Assembly (NCBI GenBank): GCA_021818475.1
Contig: JAKADZ010000008.1
Location: forward strand, 1-46,582
DNA: 46,582 bases
Direction of reading: 5' to 3'
From: Nanobdellota archaeon
GTDB taxonomy: Archaea > Nanobdellota > Nanobdellia > Pacearchaeales > GW2011-AR1
The translations under genes and the position numbers were made by a program. Positions 26,150-33,562 of the stretch are shown piece after piece (the stretch's first letter is position 1; each line of letters opens with the position of its first letter). Under the pieces are notes generated by a model, which searched no databases, was not told the DNA's origin, and was given only the letters and a program-made list of their open reading frames with translations.

Positions 26150-27640
26150 ATGAAGTTTACCATTCTATTTGGCGGAAAAGCAGGACAAGGAGTGAATATT
26201 CTCTCGGCAATATTAGGTAAAGCACTTACAAAAGAAGGTTATTATGTTTTTGTCTCAAGAGATTATCAGTCATTAATCCGTGGAGGACATAATTTTAATG
26301 TATTAACTTTTTCCGACAAACCTGTTTACAGTAATAATTCTGTTATCGATTTAATAGTTGCGCAGGATGATAACACAATTACTTTGCATAAAAAAGAAAT
26401 GAAAAAAGAAGGAATGATAATCCAGAAAGAAGGAGCAGGAAATATGTACTTTGCGGGAAGGCTATTCAAAAGTTTATGCCTCGACTTTAAAATCCTCGAG
26501 AGAGAATTAAAAGAGCTTGACAGATTTGAGGAAAATATGAAAGAAGCAAAAGAAGGTTATGAAGAAGAGAAAAAAGTTGCATGCAGAGTAGTATCAAATA
26601 AAAAGAAGCTGACATTCAGAAACGGCAATCAGGGAATTACCAACGGAGCAATTGAATCAGGGATTGATGTTTATTATGCTTATCCTATGACTCCTGCTAC
26701 CAATGTTATGGGAGAACTTGCAGAAAAGCAGATTGAAAAAAATTTGGTTGTCATCGAGTTAGAAAGCGAAATAGGAGTCATGAACAGTGCAATAGGGAGC
26801 GCAATCACAGGAGCAAAAACTATGGTAGGAACTTCAGGGGGAGGATTTGATTTGATGACAGAAGCACTCAGTTTAACAGGAATCGCAGAAGTTCCCGTCG
26901 TTATTTATCTTGCTTCACGACCTGGACCAAGCACAGGAGTTGCAACTTATAGCGGGCAGGGAGATTTGGAGTTAGCAAGACATGCCGGACATGGAGAATT
27001 CCCCCGGTTAGTTATAGCGCCGGGAGACCCTGATGAATGCGAAGAGATTACAAGCCAGGCTTTTTATTTTTCACAAAAATTTGGAATACCTGCAATTGTC
27101 TTAAGTGACAAACATCTTGCAGAAGGAACTTATACTTCCGACAGGAAAACTACAATTACTCCATCAAAAAAATTAACAAAACTTGGAAGATATAATAGTT
27201 ATGAAAAGGATAAATTTGGATGTGCGACTGAAGATGCAGAGCAGATAAAGAAAAATGTTGATGAAAGAATAAAAAAATGGAAAGAGTTTGAAAAAGAAAC
27301 TGAGAAATTCGAAGGTTTCAAAATTTATGGAAATAAAAATTCAAAGAATGTTGTTTTATTTTGGGGAAGCACCAAGGGTGCAATTTTAGATGCGATGGAA
27401 AATGTGAATGCAAAATTTGTTCAGGTTTTATACATGGATCCATTTTCCTCAAAAATTAAAAAGGAAATTGAAGGAAAGAATATTATTTTAGTTGAAAATA
27501 ATGCAACCGCACAATTAGGGAAATTAGTTGCAGAAAAAACGGGAATTTTTATTGAAGAGAAAAATAAAATTCTTAGATATGACGGCAGGCCATTTTTATC
27601 TGATGAATTAAATAATGAACTTAGAAAGAGGATAAAATGA
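26150..27640 (+). CDS. 2-oxoacid:ferredoxin oxidoreductase, fused gamma-alpha subunit
   Basis: Residues ~1-165 are the gamma domain (FGGKAGQGVNILSAILGKAL, SLIRGGHNFNVL), and the rest is the alpha domain with its pyrimidine-binding fold (GNQGITNGAIESGIDVYYAYPMTPATNVM, GTSGGGFDLMTEAL, PSTGVATYSGQGDLELARHAGHGEFPR). Such enzymes oxidatively decarboxylate 2-oxoacids to acyl-CoA and reduce ferredoxin. Whether the substrate is pyruvate, 2-oxoglutarate or a branched-chain acid cannot be decided. It overlaps the next gene by 4 bp. Confidence 0.92.
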   Translation: MKFTILFGGKAGQGVNILSAILGKALTKEGYYVFVSRDYQSLIRGGHNFNVLTFSDKPVYSNNSVIDLIVAQDDNTITLHKKEMKKEGMIIQKEGAGNMYFAGRLFKSLCLDFKILERELKELDRFEENMKEAKEGYEEEKKVACRVVSNKKKLTFRNGNQGITNGAIESGIDVYYAYPMTPATNVMGELAEKQIEKNLVVIELESEIGVMNSAIGSAITGAKTMVGTSGGGFDLMTEALSLTGIAEVPVVIYLASRPGPSTGVATYSGQGDLELARHAGHGEFPRLVIAPGDPDECEEITSQAFYFSQKFGIPAIVLSDKHLAEGTYTSDRKTTITPSKKLTKLGRYNSYEKDKFGCATEDAEQIKKNVDERIKKWKEFEKETEKFEGFKIYGNKNSKNVVLFWGSTKGAILDAMENVNAKFVQVLYMDPFSSKIKKEIEGKNIILVENNATAQLGKLVAEKTGIFIEEKNKILRYDGRPFLSDELNNELRKRIK

Positions 27641-27876
27641 AAGGCGAAGAAGAAATGACAAGAAAAGAAAAAAGAGTTTTCTGGCTTGGAGCATTGGTCG
27701 GAATTGTCGGGGGTTTTATCGGAAATATGCTTGAAGGATATTTATTTAATTTTACTGACAAGTTAAACCCAAAAAATTTATGGTATGTTGATTTAACTGG
27801 GGTTGTTGTATTTACAGCCTTGTTTTTTGCGATATTATTTTTTATAAATAAACAAGTTCTTAGTAATAAAAAATGA
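27637..27876 (+). CDS. Small two-helix membrane protein inserted in the oxidoreductase operon
   Basis: 79 aa with two membrane helices (WLGALVGIVGGFIGNML and LTGVVVFTALFFAILFFI) and charged termini. It overlaps both oxidoreductase genes by 4 bp (ATGA at each junction), so it is translationally coupled on both sides. No family recognised. It might tether the complex to the membrane or be an unrelated passenger. Confidence 0.75.
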   Translation: MKGEEEMTRKEKRVFWLGALVGIVGGFIGNMLEGYLFNFTDKLNPKNLWYVDLTGVVVFTALFFAILFFINKQVLSNKK

Positions 27877-28712
27877 CTGACACAAATATTAACACGCCAA
27901 TTGCACCAACATGGTGTCCGGGATGTTTCAATTTCCAGATACTTGCAGGAATCAAAAGTTCATTGAATGAGGAATTTAAGAAAGGGAGAAGCAAAGATGA
28001 TTTTGCAATTGTTTCCGGAATAGGATGTCATGGAAAAATTTTCGATTATGTAAATCTTAACGGAATTAATACTCTGCATGGAAGAGTTTTACCAACATGC
28101 CTGGGAATAAAAGTCGGAAATCCTAATCTGACCGTAATTGGGTTCAGCGGTGATGGAGATGCATATGCAGAAGGAATGGAACATTTAATCCATGCTGCAA
28201 GGTATAATTCAGACTTCAAATATTTTGTACACAACAATCAGGTTTTTGCTTTAACAGCAGGGCAGCCAACGCCAACAACAGAAATTGGATATAAAGATAA
28301 GATAACCCCTCTTGGAGTTAAACTGCATCCGATAAACCCAATAAAATTAATGCTTTCAGCAGGAGCAACTTTTGTTGCAAGAGTTTATGCAGATAAACCT
28401 CAGATTGAATATGTTTTCAAAGAAGCAATGAAGCATAAGGGATTTGCATTCATAGAAATTCTTCAGCCATGCGTAATATTTCATCCTGACAAAGGATACA
28501 AAGAAAGGACTTATTCTCTTGAAGAAGAGAAGCATGATAAAACAAATTTTGATGCTGCAATGAAAAAGGCAGATGAATTTGATTATAATCTTGCAGAAAA
28601 AATTCCTTTAGGAATCTTTTATCAAAAAGAGAAAACTGTTTTTGAGGATAATTTTCCACAATTAGTTGATTTGAAGAAAAAGGGAATTGGTTGGAGTAGC
28701 GTGAAACGCTGA
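27873..28712 (+). CDS. 2-oxoacid:ferredoxin oxidoreductase, beta subunit (TPP-binding)
   Basis: WCPGC near the start, SGIGCHGKI and a later QPC supply the Cys ligands of a 4Fe-4S cluster. The TPP motif GFSGDGDAYAEGMEHLIHAARYNSDFKYFVHNNQVFALTAGQ is intact. The length of 279 aa is usual. It pairs with the fused gamma-alpha subunit. No separate delta ferredoxin subunit is encoded nearby. Three small hairpins follow the end of the gene. Confidence 0.93.
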   Translation: MTDTNINTPIAPTWCPGCFNFQILAGIKSSLNEEFKKGRSKDDFAIVSGIGCHGKIFDYVNLNGINTLHGRVLPTCLGIKVGNPNLTVIGFSGDGDAYAEGMEHLIHAARYNSDFKYFVHNNQVFALTAGQPTPTTEIGYKDKITPLGVKLHPINPIKLMLSAGATFVARVYADKPQIEYVFKEAMKHKGFAFIEILQPCVIFHPDKGYKERTYSLEEEKHDKTNFDAAMKKADEFDYNLAEKIPLGIFYQKEKTVFEDNFPQLVDLKKKGIGWSSVKR

Positions 28713-28756
28713 TTTGAACGAAGTTCAAATGCAATTCGTCCAAACTAGCCGAATTG
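28698..28756 (+). repeat. Three consecutive perfect hairpins at the end of the oxidoreductase operon
   Basis: Hairpin 1 is AGCGT-GAA-ACGCT (28698-28710). Hairpin 2 is ATTTGAAC-GAA-GTTCAAAT (28712-28730). Hairpin 3 is CAATTCG, 11-nt loop, CGAATTG (28732-28756). The first overlaps the last codons of the beta-subunit gene. No T-run follows, so it is not a simple intrinsic terminator. It may stabilise or process the mRNA 3' end. Confidence 0.8.
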
Positions 28757-28798
28757 AGGATATTAAAAGATAATTATATAGTTGAATATATATATCAT

Positions 28799-28810
28799 AA
28801 CAATATTGTT
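28799..28810. promoter_or_regulatory. Perfect 12-bp palindrome upstream of a lipoprotein gene
   Basis: AACAATATTGTT is fully self-complementary and lies about 10 bp upstream of a TATA-like TTTAAAAAT, at a place where a regulator could bind. No regulator is assigned. Confidence 0.4.
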
Positions 28811-28850
28811 ACTAAGCAATGTTTAAAAATAGATTTTTTATTTCTTTTTT

Positions 28851-29159
28851 ATGAAAAACTTAAGAAATTTTTTATTGGCAGGAACAAGCGCATTGGCTTT
28901 GACTTTGGCAGGATGTCCTTCAAATACTAATTATTCTCAAAAAGAAAAACCAAAAGAAGAAAAAGTAATTCCTGATTATTTTGCTGAAGTCCCAATGTAT
29001 AGTCAAAGTGGGTTAACAATAACAACAGGAGATTTTGATAAAGATGGGAATTTGGATTTAATTGTAGGAGCTCAATCTAACGGACCTAATGTAGCAAGAT
29101 TATACTTCTTTAAAGGAGATGGAAAAGGACATTTTAGTTTAGTAAAACCTGAAAATTAA
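28851..29159 (+). CDS. Small lipoprotein with one FG-GAP/VCBS-like calcium-binding repeat
   Basis: A lipoprotein signal peptide ending LAGC is followed by a Lys/Glu linker and one beta-propeller-type repeat TGDFDKDGNLDLIVGA...LYFFKGDGKGHFS, whose DxDxDG is a calcium-binding loop. Proteins with this repeat usually have about seven copies. One copy in 102 aa suggests a truncated gene or a minimal surface module. It has its own promoter. Confidence 0.75.
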   Translation: MKNLRNFLLAGTSALALTLAGCPSNTNYSQKEKPKEEKVIPDYFAEVPMYSQSGLTITTGDFDKDGNLDLIVGAQSNGPNVARLYFFKGDGKGHFSLVKPEN

Positions 29160-29312
29160 AATTATTTTCATTCGCTCCAAAGTCGCTCATATTTTTCTGG
29201 CTCAAAACCAAATTTCATTAAGGTTTTTCGCAATTCTATTTTGTTAATAAAGAAATAAAATTGTAGAGGTTGAATAGATTTTAAATTTTCTCTAATTAAC
29301 AACTTTTCTTGT

Positions 29313-29334
29313 GAAGAAATCTGCCGAATGGCGA
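29313..29334 (-). repeat. 22-bp inverted repeat partner, copy 1 (minus)
   Basis: This is the exact reverse complement of 30476-30497. The two copies flank the methyltransferase and helical membrane protein genes. A GCGC-GAA-GCGC hairpin (29357-29367) lies beside it and overlaps the end of the methyltransferase gene. Confidence 0.85.
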
Positions 29335-29349
29335 TTTCGGAACAATTTT

Positions 29350-29901
29350 TTAGCGAGCGCGAAGCGCGAGTTCCCAAATACAAAGTCTTTCGAAAAACAA
29401 ATTTTCACATCCAATTTCTTTTGCATTGTATCCAAGCTCTTCAAAATTGACATCTTCTGCAAGAGAAGAAGTTATAAGAAATATTTTTCCGTTTTTTTCC
29501 AAATGACTTTTTGCCTGTTCCAAAAATTTTATGATTATTTCGTTGCCTTTTTTTCCACCAGTTGTTGCCCGTCTTGAAATTTTCGGTTCTCGTGAATCTT
29601 CCGGAAGATATGGCGGATTGAAAATTATCAGATTGAATTTTCCAAGAATATTTTCAAACAAATCAGAATGAATGCAGTTAAATCCCAGAAGATTGCAATG
29701 TGAAACTGATTTTTTGTCTATATCAGAAGAAAAAATATTTTCCTTTTTTATCCCCAGATTTAATGCAGTTTCGAGATGAATTCCGCTTCCTGCACCAATT
29801 TCTAAAAATTTTAGATTGGGATTTTGTTTAAGCATTTCAGGCATTTGTTCTTTCAAAATTCTTGACATCAAAAAAGAATCTTCTGCCGGCGGGTAAATCA
29901 T
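29350..29901 (-). CDS. HemK2/Mtq2-like N5-glutamine methyltransferase
   Basis: The start MIYPPAEDSFLM, the SAM-binding LEIGAGSGIHLETAL and the catalytic NPPYLP define the HemK family. The short form (~183 aa) matches archaeal HemK2/Mtq2-like enzymes, which methylate the GGQ glutamine of release factor aRF1. The ATG three codons downstream of the track start is chosen because it gives the TAA-A-ATG junction common in this genome. The C-terminal residues LALRAR are encoded by a GC-rich palindromic repeat. Confidence 0.85.
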   Translation of the reverse strand: MIYPPAEDSFLMSRILKEQMPEMLKQNPNLKFLEIGAGSGIHLETALNLGIKKENIFSSDIDKKSVSHCNLLGFNCIHSDLFENILGKFNLIIFNPPYLPEDSREPKISRRATTGGKKGNEIIIKFLEQAKSHLEKNGKIFLITSSLAEDVNFEELGYNAKEIGCENLFFERLCIWELALRAR

Positions 29902-29902
29902 T

Positions 29903-30358
29903 TTAACCAAACATGCTGCTGAAGAAATTAATTATCTGATCTTTAAACAGGAAAATTGCCCCCAAAATTCCGAATAGTAAAACGAGTACAACAATAAGGA
30001 TAGTTATAAGAACTTTATCTCCGGATTTTTTCTTCCCGTATTCAGAAACCGGCTGCTTAACCTGAGGCTGTTTAGACGGTTGATTCCCGTAACCTGAGAC
30101 AACCTGCTGATTAATCTGAGGAGGAATGGCAGGAACAGGAACTGGAATTTGTCCTGGCTTGGGAATTAATCCTGCTTTGGGCAATGAAGTTTGAGAAGGT
30201 TGGGGCTGGACTGCAACTTGGTTCTGAGCTAAAAAACGTGCAGCTTCCTCAATTTCTTCTTTTTTATAACCCGCATTATAAAAGGTCATCATTGCTTTAT
30301 TCATAGATTCGCCTCTTTCAAGTGCAGATTTTAATCCCCCCAGAATTTCTTCATTCAT
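29903..30358 (-). CDS. Tail-anchored protein with UBA-like helical domain and Pro/Gln linker
   Basis: The N-terminal ~45 residues form a three-helix pattern (LKSALERGESMNKAMMTFYNAGYKKEEIEEAARFL) similar in layout to the cytoplasmic tail of the PKD surface protein. A Pro/Gln/Val-rich linker and one C-terminal membrane helix (VLITILIVVLVLLFGILGAIFLF) follow. The internal ATG is preferred over the track start because TTTAAATAA on this strand lies just upstream at leaderless spacing. It is in an operon with the HemK2-like gene. Function unknown. Confidence 0.75.
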   Translation of the reverse strand: MNEEILGGLKSALERGESMNKAMMTFYNAGYKKEEIEEAARFLAQNQVAVQPQPSQTSLPKAGLIPKPGQIPVPVPAIPPQINQQVVSGYGNQPSKQPQVKQPVSEYGKKKSGDKVLITILIVVLVLLFGILGAIFLFKDQIINFFSSMFG

Positions 30359-30434
30359 GTAATTATTAAAGAATTCATTATTTAAAAATTTGTGCTGACG
30401 CAAAATATGTTGCTCCGAAATCTGATTCCTCCCG

Positions 30435-30497
30435 CACTCATTGCACTAAAAAATTATTGGCATTCGTGCAAACGCTCGCCATTCGGCAGATTTCTTC
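30435..30497 (+). repeat. Degenerate intergenic repeat cluster
   Basis: Bases 30435-30480 match 31960-32004 at about 80% (CACTCATTGC, then TGGCATTCGTG, then CGCTC-x-CC). Bases 30476-30497 are the inverted partner of 29313-29334. The gap between the flanking genes is about 235 bp and no gene is seen in it. Confidence 0.75.
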
Positions 30498-30594
30498 GCC
30501 AGAAAAAAATTGTTGATGAAAAAACTTTGCGCGTTTGTTCAATGGATAAAAAAATAATAATCTTTCTCTGAAAAAAGAAGCGATAGAAAATAAA

Positions 30595-31938
30595 TTATAA
30601 TTTTAGCTTCTGACCGTTTTTCATAAGATGACACTCTTTGCTTGTATAACCCATCTCCTTCGATAGCTCGCACATCGGAGTAGTGTGCATTAAAGAACCG
30701 TGAGCAGGAATAATATGTTGCGGGCTAATCATAGTAATTAAATCTCTCAAGTCTTCTCTGCCCGGGTGTCCGGAAACATGAATGTTATCAAAAATTCTGA
30801 CGCCCATTTTTTTGAGACGATTATCAAGCTGCGCCCTGTTTTCAACGTTTACTGTTGAAGGGATGGTTTTTGAAGAGAAGACAACATTATCACCTTTATG
30901 AAAATTAAAAGGCAGATTTCCCTTAGATAATTTATCCATAATGCTTCCAGGCTCCCCCTGATGACCTGTGCATACAACCAAGGCATTTTCCCTGTTCTTG
31001 TCAATTTTTTTCAGGACAGAATCAACCTGATTTTTGTAACTTAATAATTTGATGTCTTTCTGAAAAGGGCACATATTCACATTCATTGCGGAAGAGACAT
31101 ATTTTTTCATGCTTCTTCCCATAAAGTAAATATCCCTGTCTAATTTTTTTGCGAAATCAACTATACTTTTTAATCTTGCAATGTGAGAAGAAAAAGTTGT
31201 TACAAAAATTGCAGAGTTTTCATTTTTTATTGTCAGTAAAACTTCCTCAACTAATGCTCTTGCAATTTTTTCACTCGGAGTTTTTCTCTCAACGCTGGAA
31301 TATAATGAATCTACAATTATCGCTTTAATTCCCTCTTTTGCAATTTTTTTAAGCAAGTCATAATTTGGGGGCAGTCCCAATATCGGGCTGTTGTCCAATT
31401 TAAAATCATTTGCGTAGAGAATTACCCCCTCGGGAGTATGAAGAGCAATCATTGAGGTCTGCAAAGTTGAATGAGTGATATTAATAAAATCAACCTGATA
31501 GTTCGAACTTTTTCCCTTGACAAAAAAAGAGGAATTGGGGTTTACGCTTTTCATCTGGTTTGGAATTCTTATTGCATCATCTTCCATAATTTTTTTCAGA
31601 ACTTCAATTGTGAATGGTGTTCCTACAAGGGGAGCATTATATCTGTAAGCGATATAAGGAACTGCGCCAATATGGTCAAGATGTGCATGCCCCAAAAAAA
31701 TAGCCCTGACTTTATCCCTCAAATCTAATTTGTCTAGAATTAAATCATCGGGAACTGCACCAATGCTTCTCAGTTTTTTTTCTGAATATCCTGCCTTATC
31801 AGTTTCCTGCTCCTGAAGTTCAACAATTGCCGGAAGGAAAACTCCCATATCAAAGATAAAAACGTCCTCTCCCGTCTTTACGGCAGTCATATTCTTTCCA
31901 ACTTCATCAAATCCGCCAACAGTAAAAATTTCAACCAT
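30595..31938 (-). CDS. rnj: Archaeal RNase J (beta-CASP exoribonuclease)
   Basis: Metallo-beta-lactamase motifs GHAHLDHIG, THS and YANDFKLD are followed by a beta-CASP region (FVTTFSSHIARL, VVCTGHQGEPGS, HVSGHPGREDL) and the closing AHGS. The length of ~447 aa without KH domains separates it from FttA. Archaeal RNase J is a 5'-3' exoribonuclease. The track start is eight codons further upstream inside an intergenic repeat; MVEIFTVGG, where the fold begins, is preferred. Confidence 0.93.
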   Translation of the reverse strand: MVEIFTVGGFDEVGKNMTAVKTGEDVFIFDMGVFLPAIVELQEQETDKAGYSEKKLRSIGAVPDDLILDKLDLRDKVRAIFLGHAHLDHIGAVPYIAYRYNAPLVGTPFTIEVLKKIMEDDAIRIPNQMKSVNPNSSFFVKGKSSNYQVDFINITHSTLQTSMIALHTPEGVILYANDFKLDNSPILGLPPNYDLLKKIAKEGIKAIIVDSLYSSVERKTPSEKIARALVEEVLLTIKNENSAIFVTTFSSHIARLKSIVDFAKKLDRDIYFMGRSMKKYVSSAMNVNMCPFQKDIKLLSYKNQVDSVLKKIDKNRENALVVCTGHQGEPGSIMDKLSKGNLPFNFHKGDNVVFSSKTIPSTVNVENRAQLDNRLKKMGVRIFDNIHVSGHPGREDLRDLITMISPQHIIPAHGSLMHTTPMCELSKEMGYTSKECHLMKNGQKLKL

Positions 31939-31959
31939 TGCTAAGACAATTCGCGACCT

Positions 31960-32004
31960 CACTCATTGCTTTTAAAATTTCTGGCATTCGTGAAATCGCT
32001 CACC
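31960..32004 (+). repeat. Second copy of the degenerate intergenic repeat
   Basis: It matches 30435-30480 over 45 bp with about 80% identity; the core TGGCATTCGTG-x-AA-x-CGCTC is best kept. It lies just upstream of the RNase J gene. Confidence 0.75.
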
Positions 32005-32106
32005 TCCGGTCTATTTAATTTTAGTTTCATAATAAATTTGTAGTCAAGCCTGATTACCATCTTTTATTTTATATCATAGTAAATATAGTTTAAAAATTCT
32101 TTCAGA

Positions 32107-32349
32107 TCATTCAGTCATGTCCAAATGAGGCAAAATAAATCGGTTCCCTGAATCACAGTATCTGCAATTTAAAACAGAATCTTCCCGTGACGAAATGTAA
32201 CCTCTCTGAAGAGTTCCGCATTTTCCGCAGGAATAATCAACTTTTATTTTTCCGGATAAAATTGCAAAAATGGGGATGGTGTGATAAGAAATATCTTTTG
32301 CTTCAGTAGTGCTGGAATTTCCTATTCTCGAAGTTAGTTTATCTGTCAT
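32107..32349 (-). CDS. Small zinc-binding protein
   Basis: 80 aa with CGKCG and CRYC pairs about 23 residues apart, a zinc ribbon. No other domain is visible. The gene is divergent from pop5 across a symmetric promoter. Possibly nucleic-acid binding. Family not recognised. Confidence 0.75.
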   Translation of the reverse strand: MTDKLTSRIGNSSTTEAKDISYHTIPIFAILSGKIKVDYSCGKCGTLQRGYISSREDSVLNCRYCDSGNRFILPHLDMTE

Positions 32350-32369
32350 AATCTTTCTGAAGTTAATCC

Positions 32370-32389
32370 AAATATAAACATTTATATTT
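32370..32389. promoter_or_regulatory. Symmetric divergent promoter: back-to-back TATA boxes
   Basis: AAATATAAA-CA-TTTATATTT is a perfect inverted repeat. Each half is a TATA box for the gene on its side, and each start codon lies exactly 21 nt from the outer edge of the palindrome, so both genes are predicted to be leaderless. Confidence 0.75.
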
Positions 32390-32409
32390 TTGAAAGGATA
32401 AGTTATTTT

Positions 32410-32694
32410 ATGAAATCACTTAAACCTTCGATGAGAGAGAAAAAAAGATATATGTTTGTTAGGGGGGAAGACTTAAGAAAAAATATTGAAAAAGCAATCC
32501 TTGAATTTACGGGAGTTCTCGGGCTTTCAAAAACAGGACTTGAATTTATCAAATCAGACAGAAACTCTGCAATAATTTCTGTGAACAGGGAAAGTGTTGA
32601 TTCTGTAAGAGCTTCGCTTTGTGTTTTCCCGAGAGAAATTGAAGTCAAAATGGTTTCAGGAACTTTGAAGGGATTGAGGGAAAAATTGAATTGA
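32410..32694 (+). CDS. rnp2: RNase P protein component Pop5/Rnp2
   Basis: The start KPSMREKKRYMFV and the short alpha/beta fold (94 aa), including SDRNSAIISVNRESVDSVRASL, fit the Pop5/Rpp14 family, a protein subunit of archaeal RNase P that matures tRNA 5' ends. TATA box at leaderless spacing. It precedes the sigma-factor gene by about 60 bp. Confidence 0.88.
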   Translation: MKSLKPSMREKKRYMFVRGEDLRKNIEKAILEFTGVLGLSKTGLEFIKSDRNSAIISVNRESVDSVRASLCVFPREIEVKMVSGTLKGLREKLN

Positions 32695-32755
32695 TAGCAG
32701 GAAAAATGAACTAATTCTAAGCAAAATTTTTAAATCATTATAATGAAAATTGGAG

Positions 32756-33538
32756 ATGGAAGAAAGTTTAAGGGATTATTTTAACAGCATAAGAAAGATT
32801 CCCCTTCTTACGAGAGAAGAAGAAGTTGAAATTGCAAAAAAGATTGAAGAGGGAAATGAAAGTGCAAGGAGTGAATTAGTAAAACATAACCTCAGGTTTG
32901 TCGTTGGCATTGCAAAAAAATATAAGAGCCAAGAATTAAGCCTGCAGGATCTGATAGAAGAAGGGAATATAGGACTCATAATCGCCTCGCAAAAATTTGA
33001 CTATCATCGAGGATATCGTTTCATTAGTTATGCAAAATGGTGGATTAGGAGAAATATTCAGTTATCCCTCTATAATTCAAAAGCAATAAGAGTATCAGTA
33101 GGAATGAACGAAAAAATACGCTGGAAGAAAAAACTGGAGGGGGAAGGATTTTCAGATGATAAAATAAAAGAAATGCTTAACTTGTCCGAGGAAAGGCTGG
33201 AAGAAATAACCTCCCTGCCAAATACAATTTCGATATATTCACCTGTAAATGGAAATGAGGAAAAAACGATAGAGGGGAAAGTTGCTGATATGAGGTATTC
33301 CCCCGAATCAGTCGCTCATGTTGAACGGGATAATCTTATATTATTCCTGGAAAAAACAGTCGGGAAAAGAAGGGCAGAAATATTAAAGCTGCGATTTGGT
33401 TTTGTTGATGGGGTGGAATATAACTTTAGTGAGATAGGAAAGAAGTACAGCATCAGCAGACAAAGGGTAAGAGAATTATATGATCTATCAATAGCAAAAC
33501 TAAGAAAAGAGATGGAAAAAACTGAGGAAAAAATTTAA
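32756..33538 (+). CDS. Bacterial-type sigma-70 factor in an archaeal genome
   Basis: All core sigma regions are present. Region 1.2 is LRDYFNSIRKIPLLTREEEVEIAKKI. Region 2 is NLRFVVGIAKKYKSQELSLQDLIEEGNIGL...FDYHRGYRFISYAKWWIRRNI, covering core binding and -10 recognition. A region 3 spacer follows. Region 4.2 is a helix-turn-helix, FSEIGKKYSISRQRVRELYDLSIAKLRK. There is no region 1.1. The track start is a TTG; the ATG six bases later is preferred because TTTTTAAAT lies 29 nt before it. Its own promoter is thus archaeal. Sigma-like proteins have been reported from DPANN single-cell genomes; function there is unproven. It could act as a specificity factor competing with TFB, or be repurposed. 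Confidence 0.92.
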   Translation: MEESLRDYFNSIRKIPLLTREEEVEIAKKIEEGNESARSELVKHNLRFVVGIAKKYKSQELSLQDLIEEGNIGLIIASQKFDYHRGYRFISYAKWWIRRNIQLSLYNSKAIRVSVGMNEKIRWKKKLEGEGFSDDKIKEMLNLSEERLEEITSLPNTISIYSPVNGNEEKTIEGKVADMRYSPESVAHVERDNLILFLEKTVGKRRAEILKLRFGFVDGVEYNFSEIGKKYSISRQRVRELYDLSIAKLRKEMEKTEEKI

Positions 33539-33562
33539 AAAGTAGATTGTAACTTAATAGTT

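Noticed and set aside
26077-26163. Longer N-terminus of Mre11 in the ORF track
   Set aside because: The extra 29 codons cover the divergent promoter, and the Mre11 fold begins at MRFAHISDVHLG.
29168-29383. Minus-strand 71-aa ORF ending ...FGFEPEKYERLWSE after the methyltransferase gene
   Set aside because: It has no good start, overlaps the methyltransferase end in another frame, and both ends lie in the degenerate intergenic repeat. It might be a gene remnant, but coding is not supported.
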